Of a DNA stretch of 19,949 nucleotides, positions 7,326 to 15,618 are shown piece after piece. How positions within the stretch are numbered: position 1 is the stretch's first letter; each line of letters opens with the position of its first letter. The stretch is taken from positions 1 to 19,949 of the forward strand of contig DFJP01000047.1 of assembly GCA_002373085.1 (NCBI GenBank), given 5' to 3'. A program made the position numbers and the translations under genes. Origin of the DNA: Caryophanales bacterium UBA3668. Its GTDB lineage: Bacteria > Bacillota_I > Bacilli_A > RFN20 > CAG-826. Under the pieces are notes generated by a model, which worked only from the letters and a program-made list of their open reading frames with translations, did not search any database and was not told the DNA's origin.

Positions 7326-9920
7326 TTATTTGTTTTTGACCTTTTTGATCTCCGCTAAAACGAGATTAAGATCAATTGGTTTAGCGATATGAGCGTTCAT
7401 ACCTGCTTGTAGACATTCGGCAACGTTTTCAGAGAAAGCATCAGCAGTCATTGCAATAATTGGTACTTTCTTTGCATATTCAAAATCTAATTTTCTAATC
7501 GCTCTAGTGGCGTCTAAGCCATTCATTACTGGCATTTGGATATCCATGAAGATTAAGTCAAATGGTTCATCTTGACCATTTTCTTTAATCATTTCATAGG
7601 CAATCTTACCATTTTCTGCTCTTTGGCAAACTACTCCATACATGCCTAATAATGTTGAAACAATTTCATAGTTAATATCGTTATCTTCAACCACTAAGAT
7701 GTTTGTGCCAGTGAAAAGCATTTCTTCTTCAACTGGAGTAGCTTCTTTTTCATCGTGGTTAAGTACTTCAACTATCTTCTGATAGATTTTGCTTCTAAAT
7801 AGAGGTTTAAAGATAAAGCCGTTAACACCAGAATCTTTTGCTTCTTTTTCTATCTCTGACCAATCATAAGCAGAAATTAAGATAACAGGGATATTACCAT
7901 CTTTAATCTTTTTGATTTCTTTACTTACTTCTAAGCCACTCATATCTGGCATCTTCCAATCTAAAATAACAACTTTGAATTGGTCGGTTTCATTTTCTTT
8001 AATCATTCTTAGAGCGTCTTTACCGCTACTAGCAGTAAATGTATGTGCACCTAAAGATTTCAATGTATCTTCTGCAGTCTTGAGTAAGATTTCATCGTCA
8101 TCGACAATTAAGACTTTGATTGGTGGCAAAACCATTTCTTCAACTGGTTTTTTATCGATTGGTAAATCAATAGTGACAGTAAATTTAGTGCCTTTACCTA
8201 CCTCACTTTCACATTCAATCGTGCCATTCATGAGATCCACCATTTGTTTAGTGATAGTTAAACCTAAGCCAGTACCTTGAATGGAATTGACTCTACTATC
8301 TGTTGCTCTAGTAAATGGTTGATACATTTTTTCAAGATATTCTTTGGACATGCCAATACCATTATCTTCAACTTGATAGACTAATTTAATGTATCCTTCT
8401 TTTTCACTTGGTAACTCTTTGATATCAACAGAAACCTTACCGTTTTCTTCGGTGTATTTAAGAGCGTTAGATAATAAGTTAGTGAAGATTTGATTTAATC
8501 TCAATTTGTCAGCATAAAGCCATTCATAGACGAAATCATGTGTTCTAAAACTGAAGTCGATATTTTTCGCTCTAACCATAGGCTGAGAGATATTAACAAG
8601 ATTTTCAAAGCTATCAGTTATTGAAAACGGAAGTGGGTTTATTGTTAACTTTCTGCTTTCAACCTTTGAAATATCTAAAATGTCATTGATTAAAGTTAAA
8701 AGATGGTTACTCGCTAAAGCGATCTTCTTTAATGCATCTTGAGTTAGCTCAGGATTATTAGCTTCTTTAGAAGCGATATTTGTTAAACCAACAATCGCAT
8801 TCATTGGGGTTCTTATATCATGAGACATTGTACTTAAGAATTCGGTTTTTGCTTTATTAGCAGATTCCGCTAGTTTAGTGGTGTCTTGTAAACTCTTATT
8901 TAAAGTTAAAAGAATTGCTAAATCGATAACAAAGATAACTCCTAATCCAATTCCAATAATGGAGATTGTTAACCAATCAGTGGAGACATTAGTAATATCT
9001 TCCATAGGAATAGTGGTGATAATTGTCCATTTTTCTTGGTTGGCAATTTGAGAATAGGATACGAAAAGCGTTCTACCAGCGTAATCTATCATACTCATCG
9101 TTCCAGAATTAGTGGTTATTTCTTCTTCAAGCGCTTTGAGTTCTGAACTAGATGGAAGATTATATGAACGGTAGTAGTTAAAGAAAGATGTGCTCTTAAA
9201 TGATTTGTGGTGGAAGACGTACGCTCCTAGATTTTCCTCAGAAGAGTTATCAATAACCGCGACTTCTAGACGACTAAATCCACTTGGGAAGGTCCATTTT
9301 TCTTCAAGGTTTTTCGTTGGGACGATACGCATTAAATATCCATCGTAAGTTAGAGTTGGATCTACATCATCTTTTAATTCAATTTCCGTATAGAAAGCAA
9401 CCGAAGATTCTAATGTTATCGGTTCAGTGTATTCTGGAGATGTTTTTACTCCTTCATTATGAGAAGTAAATACTTTACTAACAAGGGCCGCACTATATTC
9501 GACAGAGAAATCATTTTCATCGTTTTTATGTGGTTTAGTAGCAACCCCTTTATATGTTGAACGGTCGATAATATGAGCAATTACATCAGCGTCGATAATC
9601 GATTGCGAAACAAACTCTTTTGCCTCTTCCATGGTCATTGGATTTTGGTTTATATGCCTTGCCCAAGAACGGCATAAATGACTTTCTCCTAACAAATAAT
9701 TGTTAGTCATTCTTGAAAGAGAATTATTTGCACTGACAAAACTTGCTTTGTTAGCCTCAATCGCAGAGTTCCTCGAAGATTTGATATATTGACCTTCTCC
9801 AAAGAATAATCCACCGACGAACAAAACATTTACAATAACAGTAAAAACAGCAAGATTCTTTCGGTTGGAAAATAATTTCATATTATTTATATTATATTTA
9901 GAATATAACAAAAAAATCAT
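7326..9920 (-). CDS. Membrane hybrid sensor histidine kinase with two receiver domains
   Basis: This 864-residue protein starts phosphorelay signalling at the membrane. Transmembrane helices lie at about 23-41 and 317-339 and enclose an extracellular sensor region of about 275 residues, in the size range of Cache-like domains. Then come a HisKA domain with His367 in FLSTMSHDIRTPMNA, and an ATPase domain with N-box Asn481/Asn485, DNGIGM (519-524) and GTGLGL (549-554). Receiver 1 has Asp654 in VILDWKMPDMSG and receiver 2 has Asp793 in FMDIQMPVMNG; both look functional. It is first in the operon with REC-EAL and HPt and divergent from a solute-binding lipoprotein. The start is uncertain: ATG 9920 has an AGGA immediately adjacent, too close to be ideal, while Met14 (ATG 9881) would begin with the typical MKLFSNRKN basic leader before the first helix. 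Confidence 0.93.
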   Translation of the reverse strand: MIFLLYSKYNINNMKLFSNRKNLAVFTVIVNVLFVGGLFFGEGQYIKSSRNSAIEANKASFVSANNSLSRMTNNYLLGESHLCRSWARHINQNPMTMEEAKEFVSQSIIDADVIAHIIDRSTYKGVATKPHKNDENDFSVEYSAALVSKVFTSHNEGVKTSPEYTEPITLESSVAFYTEIELKDDVDPTLTYDGYLMRIVPTKNLEEKWTFPSGFSRLEVAVIDNSSEENLGAYVFHHKSFKSTSFFNYYRSYNLPSSSELKALEEEITTNSGTMSMIDYAGRTLFVSYSQIANQEKWTIITTIPMEDITNVSTDWLTISIIGIGLGVIFVIDLAILLTLNKSLQDTTKLAESANKAKTEFLSTMSHDIRTPMNAIVGLTNIASKEANNPELTQDALKKIALASNHLLTLINDILDISKVESRKLTINPLPFSITDSFENLVNISQPMVRAKNIDFSFRTHDFVYEWLYADKLRLNQIFTNLLSNALKYTEENGKVSVDIKELPSEKEGYIKLVYQVEDNGIGMSKEYLEKMYQPFTRATDSRVNSIQGTGLGLTITKQMVDLMNGTIECESEVGKGTKFTVTIDLPIDKKPVEEMVLPPIKVLIVDDDEILLKTAEDTLKSLGAHTFTASSGKDALRMIKENETDQFKVVILDWKMPDMSGLEVSKEIKKIKDGNIPVILISAYDWSEIEKEAKDSGVNGFIFKPLFRSKIYQKIVEVLNHDEKEATPVEEEMLFTGTNILVVEDNDINYEIVSTLLGMYGVVCQRAENGKIAYEMIKENGQDEPFDLIFMDIQMPVMNGLDATRAIRKLDFEYAKKVPIIAMTADAFSENVAECLQAGMNAHIAKPIDLNLVLAEIKKVKNK

Positions 9921-9952
9921 TCCTAAAAAAATTTATAAATATTATAAAATTA

Positions 9953-9973
9953 TCCTAATAAAAGATATTAGGA
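9953..9973 (+). promoter_or_regulatory. Hairpin covering the ribosome binding site of the solute-binding protein gene
   Basis: A perfect 8-bp inverted repeat, TCCTAATA (9953-9960) and TATTAGGA (9966-9973), with loop AAAGA, includes most of the AGGAG ribosome binding site (9970-9974) of the gene starting at 9983. In RNA it would hide that site. As DNA it could instead be an operator between the divergent kinase and lipoprotein genes. TATAAA boxes at 9934-9939 and 9943-9948 are possible -10 elements; if the nearer one is used the left arm might be only partly transcribed. Confidence 0.5.
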
Positions 9974-9982
9974 GAAGAGATC

Positions 9983-11263
9983 ATGAGAAGGGCTAAGTGT
10001 TTATTTTTTGTCACAGTAATGACTTTGACACTTTCAAGTTGCAATAAACCTAGTGGTGAGAGTGAAAAATCATTTCAACCAGGATTAGACACTCAAACCG
10101 AATGCACGATTAAAGTTAGAGGCCATTACGATAGTTTTGAAGCGCTTGATGAACAAATATTAAAATTCAACGCGTTCTATCCAAATGTAAACATTGATTA
10201 TAAGAAAGTTGATAACTACACGAAAGAAAGTGTTATTAACAATTTATTCGTCGGCGATAGTGCACCTGATATTTATTTTATAAATAACTCTTGGGAAAGC
10301 GACCAAAAATATAAGACTTTATTTGACTATGCGGAAGATTTATCAGATTCAGAGACTGGTATTGATTTAGGCGTAGTTAGAGATGAACTTATTTATAAAG
10401 ATAAAGATGAACATGTTCCTTTTGTTCCTATTTTCACAAACACATTTGGAATGATTGTTAACGAAGAGATATTCTCTAAGAACAGCATCTCTATTCCTAA
10501 GACATATAACCAATTAATACATACATGTAATACCTTGATTGATTTAGGATATGAAAGCCCAATTATGAGTTATAACGCTTCTATCTATTCTTTATATTTC
10601 CCTTATTTCTTATCAACAATTAATGGCAATAAAGAAGCGGTAGACGCTTTAAACACATTAGAGTCTACTGCGGGTTCATATATGAGAAGTGGATTAGAAA
10701 AGGCTAACGATTTTAACGATTATCATTTTGTTGATAAAGCTAAGTGTGTAGAAGAAATCGCAAAAGATAACACAGATGGAATTTGCTTTCGTTTTTATAA
10801 AGGTGATGTCCCTATGATGTTCACCGAAGTGAATAGATTATCAGGAAGCCATAAAAGAGAAGCGAGCTCTGAAGATTATCAAAGAAACCCATTCAAATAT
10901 AGTTTCCAACCAATCCCAACAACTGATAATGGCGGTTACTACTACAACACAATTACTCTATCTTTCGCAGTTAACAAAGAAAGCAAAAATTTGAAGATGA
11001 CTAATGAGTTTATGAGATTTTTAATTAGATCTCAAAGTTTAAACGAAATGAGTTCATCTAAGAGACAAGTTTCTCCTGCAAAAGCACTAGGAGAAGATAA
11101 ATTATTTAACTCTTTTAAAGATGTTCTTAAAGATAATCGTGTTTTATATAACTATGTTATAGGTTTATCTTTAAACGCGGACATTCAAGCTAGAAAAACA
11201 TTTGACGTTTTGTTAGATGGAGCCTCAATTGAAGATGCGATGAACGGATATGGTTCATATTAG
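9983..11263 (+). CDS. Family 1 extracellular solute-binding lipoprotein, orphan
   Basis: This 426-residue protein resembles substrate-binding components of sugar-type ABC transporters. It has a basic N-terminus, a hydrophobic signal stretch and a lipobox LSSC, with Cys20 as the expected lipidated residue; a short acidic/serine linker follows. Typical features of the fold are IKVRGHYDSFEALDEQILKFNAFYPNVNIDYKKV near the start, APDIYFINNSWE, and the hinge region MIVNEEIFSKNSISIPKTYNQLIHTC. No ABC permease or ATPase lies in the window. It is divergent from the hybrid histidine kinase, so it may serve as the ligand-binding partner of that sensor, as some solute-binding proteins do; this is inference. 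AGGAG at 9970-9974 supports the ATG. The ligand cannot be told; sugars are only the family default. Confidence 0.85.
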   Translation: MRRAKCLFFVTVMTLTLSSCNKPSGESEKSFQPGLDTQTECTIKVRGHYDSFEALDEQILKFNAFYPNVNIDYKKVDNYTKESVINNLFVGDSAPDIYFINNSWESDQKYKTLFDYAEDLSDSETGIDLGVVRDELIYKDKDEHVPFVPIFTNTFGMIVNEEIFSKNSISIPKTYNQLIHTCNTLIDLGYESPIMSYNASIYSLYFPYFLSTINGNKEAVDALNTLESTAGSYMRSGLEKANDFNDYHFVDKAKCVEEIAKDNTDGICFRFYKGDVPMMFTEVNRLSGSHKREASSEDYQRNPFKYSFQPIPTTDNGGYYYNTITLSFAVNKESKNLKMTNEFMRFLIRSQSLNEMSSSKRQVSPAKALGEDKLFNSFKDVLKDNRVLYNYVIGLSLNADIQARKTFDVLLDGASIEDAMNGYGSY

Positions 11264-11288
11264 TAAATAGAGTTGATATTGATGATTT

Positions 11289-11314
11289 GCCCCTTCGAAT
11301 GTGGAGGAGCTTTT
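11289..11314 (+). terminator. Weak terminator after the solute-binding protein gene
   Basis: GCCCCTTC (11289-11296) can pair with GGGAG-like GGAGGAGC (11303-11310) with one mismatch and one G-T pair around a 6-base loop, followed by TTTT. The stem is imperfect and the T run short, so some readthrough into the TIR gene is possible. Confidence 0.4.
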
Positions 11315-11335
11315 CTAATTGTCTTAAAAACAGTA

Positions 11336-11359
11336 TTAATCAATGATATCATTAATTAA
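11336..11359. promoter_or_regulatory. 24-bp dyad upstream of the TIR gene, candidate operator
   Basis: The half-sites TTAATCAATGAT (11336-11347) and ATCATTAATTAA (11348-11359) are reverse complements at 11 of 12 positions, with the perfect core ATGATATCAT. The dyad sits 27 bases before the TIR ATG, where the promoter should be, and is not followed by a T run, so it is not a terminator. It would suit a dimeric repressor. No transcription-factor gene is next to it. AT-richness raises the chance of random dyads, though not easily to 24 bp. Confidence 0.5.
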
Positions 11360-11386
11360 AATATTGAATTCTTGAGGAGATAATTG

Positions 11387-14300
11387 ATGAGTTCGGCATT
11401 TTCTTTGTCGTTCTACACTCGCTTAGGCAAGAACAAGAAAGACAAGAACAGAAACAAAAACAAAATCTTCCTTTCTTATATGAGAGGTGATTTTGATTAC
11501 GCGAAACAAATCATTGATTTAGTTTTAAATAATAGCGATTCAATTATCTACTATGTAGATTATGATGAATATCCAGAATTTGACCAAAATGAACTAAATC
11601 GACTCATTGGGCAAACTTCTGTCGTTCTTTTTGCGGTAAGTGATAAATACTTAACTACTGAAAACGATTCTTATAAATTTGAATACCCATTTGTAAAAGA
11701 GAATTCTATTCCATTTCTTCCAATCGTTAGTGGTGAGTCGCTTATTGATGAGTACACCAAGAAATTTGGTACTATTCAGTATTTAAATATCAATCAAGAA
11801 GATAAAACTCAAATTGACGTTAATAAGAAAATAAAAGATTACTTAAGCCATTTTGTTGCTAAAGAAAAAGACTTTTTAATCGCGGAAGGCGCATTTAAAA
11901 AGAAGATTTTTCTTTCTTATAGAAAAAAAGATCGTATCCAAGCTTTGAATTTAATCGACCTCATCCATAGTGATGAATCTTGTCGAGATATCGCTATTTG
12001 GTACGATGAATTTCTTGTTATTGGTAAAGAATTTGACACTTCGATTTTTGAAAAGTTACATGACTCTGATGGGCTATTGATTTTAATTACTCCAAATGTT
12101 GTTAACGAAGATAACTATGTGAAGTCGACAGAATATCCAAAGGCCCAAGAAGAAGGCAAAACAATCATTCCTTATTTGTCGATGGAAGTTGATCAAAAAG
12201 AATTACATAAAGGATTTAAAAATCTCCCTGAAATAGTGGATGAGAAAAATATTGCTAAAACAATCTCTGACTTGTTCTCAAGTAAAGTTATCAAATTAAC
12301 TCCAAAAAAGAAATACGCTTTAGGCCTTGCATATTTATATGGAATTGATGTTGAGATTAACCGTCGAATTGCATTGGAGTTTTTATCTAACAGCGCAGAT
12401 GATGGTTATCTTCCAGCAATTAACCTTTTAAGTGATATATATTTTACCGGCAATGGAGTGGTCAAAAATCTTTTTAAAGCTAAAGAATACTCTAATAGAC
12501 TAATTGAACTATACAAGAAGAATGTTGATTATTCTATCTTTGATTGGAATGCATATGCATATGTAAATGAAGTTCTTTATTCTACTGATGTGGGAGTAAT
12601 GATTGATGTATCATACACCGATATAAAAGATCAATATTTGGAAATTTTGAAAGAGCTTAATAAGTATCGCCATATCGATGAAGATGTTTGTCCATATTAT
12701 TTAGAATTAAAAATAACCATCACAAAAACTTTGCTCTTGCTTGGTATTGGAAACATCGAAGACATTAAAAACACTCTCGAAGAATTAAAGAAAGTAGATA
12801 TTAAAAAATATAACAGCTGTTATCTTCACTATTTCATGGCGTGTATCCACGCTGGATATGAGTTAGATGAGCATAAAGGTAAGGCTGTTGAATTATTTAA
12901 AACCGTTTTGAATAATGCTTTTGAAGCTGATGAAACTTATGCATGTAATGCTATTGCTGCTGACTTTAATATGATAGATGGCAGTCAATATTTGAACGTG
13001 GAAGAAAAAATAAAAATATTTGAAGAATGCATAACCACGATTGAGAATTGCTCAAGAAAAGAAGCATACGAGAATTTTCTGCTAATCCTCAAAAGCGTTT
13101 TGATTGAGACTAAGGTTTGTAGCCATGTATATAAAAACGACGATAGTGCGTTAGATGAAGAAATAAAACTACTTGGTCAATATCGTAAATTGTCTAGTAA
13201 CGATCCAACTCTTTTAAACCGTTACGCTGCTATTCAAGCTAGATTCAATTTATCAGATAGAAATTCCAAAGCAATAGAATCCTTAATTAGAAGCGAACTG
13301 CTTTTGATGGATGAAATTGCGTTTGAAAACCCTCTTGTTTCTGGACTTAGATTTAGGATGATGTTAAACGATTTAGAGAAAGATGAATCTCTTAGTAATG
13401 ACGAAAAGATAAATCGGGCAAAAGAATTATTTAACGAAGCAAAAAGAAAAAATGATCATCTAACGGCGTTTTCTCTCAACGTTAAGTTTTTGTTCCCGTC
13501 ATGCATTATGAATAATGATGTTATCGGGGCAAAAGAATTATACGAACATCTAAAAGAATGTCCTATTAGCCAAGTTAACTTATTAGAATTCCGCTTTAGA
13601 TATAAGCTCTTTATTGCTTGCATTAGTGATGAATATTCTATAGAGGATATATTTAATGAACTAGTTCTTGAACCTAAATTTAAGGAAAACAAGAGTGACG
13701 CGGAGTACTTGTACTTCATATGTTCATCAGTGTTTAACTGTATCAAAGATTTCAATAGGAAAGACGATAGATTTAAAAGAAATGGGTTACGCTTATTTGA
13801 CCTATTGTTTAATTATTTAAACGAAGTAACAATTAACGATGTAAAAGTACGTTTGTTCTTGTATCCAACTGTTTTAAATCTATATTTTGAGATGGCTATG
13901 TCTTATCAGCTATATCAAGAAAATGTAGATAAAGTGGTTGAAAAGTATGCTGAAGTTTCAAGGCTCTATAGAACATATTTAGGATTTAAAGATGATAATG
14001 ATCAATTGACCGCTAACATTACCAAGACATTCCTTAAAATGGTGATGGAATACATTATCTATTCCTATAATAAGGGTCTACCATATAATGAAACAATCTT
14101 TGGCTTATTCCCAGAAATAGTAAAAATGTCCATCGATACTGTGGATAAATCTCTATTTAAAATTGAGGATATTTACCGCTATGGTACTATCGCATACATA
14201 ATCGGAAAGAATTCTCAAATATACGAATTGTTTTCACATTTCTCCTATTCGTTTATGACTAAAGATAAAATCCCAGAATTAGGATCTTATTATCATTATC

Positions 14301-15571
14301 TTTTTGTTGATAGATTGGAGAAAGATGAAGAGACTAAAGCAATTCTTTTAATGGACTATTGTTTTACAATCAGAAAGTTATATAGCAATAATCCAAATTA
14401 CGTATTAATCTTCTTTTCTTGCATCATCTATCGAATTGGCAATTACTTGTTAAAACTTAAACAGTATATATTGCTTAAAAAATATCACGAATTAATGTTA
14501 GAGAATCTAGGATCAGATAGTGTAGATTACCCACTTTATAACATGCTTTCTTCTTTTTTGTTTTTTGATAACGCAATCACTCCTGTTGATGACTTTACTC
14601 CTAGAGAAAAGAAACCATACTCAGAAATTGAAAATAAATTTGCATATCAAGCCATCCTGAACAAAGATTTGTTTAGTTCAAATAGGGCGTATTTTAATCA
14701 TGTTCCTAATGAAATCAAAAGATCACCTTTACTTTTGAATTTAGAAACGATCAATCGTTATAGCGAAATTGCTGTTAATAATCCTAATCTTGATTATAGT
14801 GAATTTTTTGATGGGGTGATTTCTGACTTATACAAAATATACGATATTGATGTTAAAGAGAATAAAAACACCCATGCATGGGTAGCGGTTACTGATTTAT
14901 TCAATAACGCTAACGATGTATTTAAGGGCAACATGCCGCTTTGGTTAAAGAAGGCAAATTGTGAATATGGGTTTTTCGTTATTCATGAAAAGTATTGTGA
15001 AAATAATAATGAGAAGATTCTTGAAATGTTTAATAAAGTGTTGGCACATATTGGAGAGATTAGACCTGAATGGGATTTATCAGTATATTTTGCTCCAGTT
15101 ATTGGTTATGTAATTAGCGCCACTCCAAAAGAAGATGTGGAGAGAATCAATAATCTTATGGGGTTTGGCTTTCGTTATTATCATTTCCACAAAAATGAAT
15201 ATTCAGAAGCATATTTTTGGATGATGTTCCACGCGATTTATTTGAAAACCAAATTTGAGATAGCGGGTTTGATGTCCATTATCTTAAACCCAGATAAATC
15301 AACATGTGTTGGTGAAAATGTTTTTGATGAACTATATGAATTCCATAAGAAAAATAACAATGCGATTGATGATGGACTTGATTATTTGTTTAAGAAAATT
15401 GAATATATGAATTCAGTAACTGATCCTGAGTATAAAGCGCATTACTTAAAGTGCTACCCAGCAACATATCAAAAGATTATTGATGAATATGAAAAACGAG
15501 GAGACACTGAAGAAGCTTATAAGTATCAAGAAATCTTAAGAGCGTTTAAGTCAAAACATAATTTACAGTGA
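11387..15571 (+). CDS. Large tandem-TIR protein with Sel1/TPR repeats
   Basis: This protein of 1,394 residues (numbered here from a possible TTG one codon upstream) begins with two TIR-like domains. TIR1 (about 26-158) opens with KIFLSYMRGD and has a weak BB-loop region. TIR2 (about 173-300) is better kept: KIFLSYRKKD, IWYDEFLVIGKEFD (205-218) and LLILITPNVV. Each has a glutamate in an EYP context (Glu100, Glu250) where NAD-cleaving TIRs carry the catalytic residue. Two Sel1-like repeats follow (about 307-378, AxxxGLAYLYGxxxxxNxxxAxxF pattern), then about 1,000 residues of helical, TPR-like sequence without a recognised catalytic motif. No signal peptide is seen. GAGGAG at 11374-11379 places the start at ATG 11387. 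The downstream membrane Rossmann/RyR-like gene is 47 bases away. The likely role is NAD cleavage or nucleotide-signal synthesis in antiviral defence; this is inferred. Confidence 0.85.
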   Translation: MSSAFSLSFYTRLGKNKKDKNRNKNKIFLSYMRGDFDYAKQIIDLVLNNSDSIIYYVDYDEYPEFDQNELNRLIGQTSVVLFAVSDKYLTTENDSYKFEYPFVKENSIPFLPIVSGESLIDEYTKKFGTIQYLNINQEDKTQIDVNKKIKDYLSHFVAKEKDFLIAEGAFKKKIFLSYRKKDRIQALNLIDLIHSDESCRDIAIWYDEFLVIGKEFDTSIFEKLHDSDGLLILITPNVVNEDNYVKSTEYPKAQEEGKTIIPYLSMEVDQKELHKGFKNLPEIVDEKNIAKTISDLFSSKVIKLTPKKKYALGLAYLYGIDVEINRRIALEFLSNSADDGYLPAINLLSDIYFTGNGVVKNLFKAKEYSNRLIELYKKNVDYSIFDWNAYAYVNEVLYSTDVGVMIDVSYTDIKDQYLEILKELNKYRHIDEDVCPYYLELKITITKTLLLLGIGNIEDIKNTLEELKKVDIKKYNSCYLHYFMACIHAGYELDEHKGKAVELFKTVLNNAFEADETYACNAIAADFNMIDGSQYLNVEEKIKIFEECITTIENCSRKEAYENFLLILKSVLIETKVCSHVYKNDDSALDEEIKLLGQYRKLSSNDPTLLNRYAAIQARFNLSDRNSKAIESLIRSELLLMDEIAFENPLVSGLRFRMMLNDLEKDESLSNDEKINRAKELFNEAKRKNDHLTAFSLNVKFLFPSCIMNNDVIGAKELYEHLKECPISQVNLLEFRFRYKLFIACISDEYSIEDIFNELVLEPKFKENKSDAEYLYFICSSVFNCIKDFNRKDDRFKRNGLRLFDLLFNYLNEVTINDVKVRLFLYPTVLNLYFEMAMSYQLYQENVDKVVEKYAEVSRLYRTYLGFKDDNDQLTANITKTFLKMVMEYIIYSYNKGLPYNETIFGLFPEIVKMSIDTVDKSLFKIEDIYRYGTIAYIIGKNSQIYELFSHFSYSFMTKDKIPELGSYYHYLFVDRLEKDEETKAILLMDYCFTIRKLYSNNPNYVLIFFSCIIYRIGNYLLKLKQYILLKKYHELMLENLGSDSVDYPLYNMLSSFLFFDNAITPVDDFTPREKKPYSEIENKFAYQAILNKDLFSSNRAYFNHVPNEIKRSPLLLNLETINRYSEIAVNNPNLDYSEFFDGVISDLYKIYDIDVKENKNTHAWVAVTDLFNNANDVFKGNMPLWLKKANCEYGFFVIHEKYCENNNEKILEMFNKVLAHIGEIRPEWDLSVYFAPVIGYVISATPKEDVERINNLMGFGFRYYHFHKNEYSEAYFWMMFHAIYLKTKFEIAGLMSIILNPDKSTCVGENVFDELYEFHKKNNNAIDDGLDYLFKKIEYMNSVTDPEYKAHYLKCYPATYQKIIDEYEKRGDTEEAYKYQEILRAFKSKHNLQ

Positions 15572-15618
15572 CAGAAAGTACACATTTTATATAATTAATT
15601 CATAGTTGGAGAGTTTTT

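Noticed and set aside
7912..8280. 122-codon open frame opposite the hybrid kinase gene
   Set aside because: It is antisense to conserved receiver and ATPase domain codons; this is a coding shadow.
9983..11263. Part of a complete sugar ABC importer
   Set aside because: No permease or ATP-binding gene lies on either side; the next genes are a kinase and a TIR protein.
11384..11386. TTG start for the TIR gene
   Set aside because: ATG 11387 is one codon later and has better spacing from GAGGAG (11374-11379).
13456..13755. 99-codon open frame on the minus strand inside the TIR gene
   Set aside because: It lies fully opposite a well-supported coding region, has no ribosome binding site I can see and its translation resembles no family.
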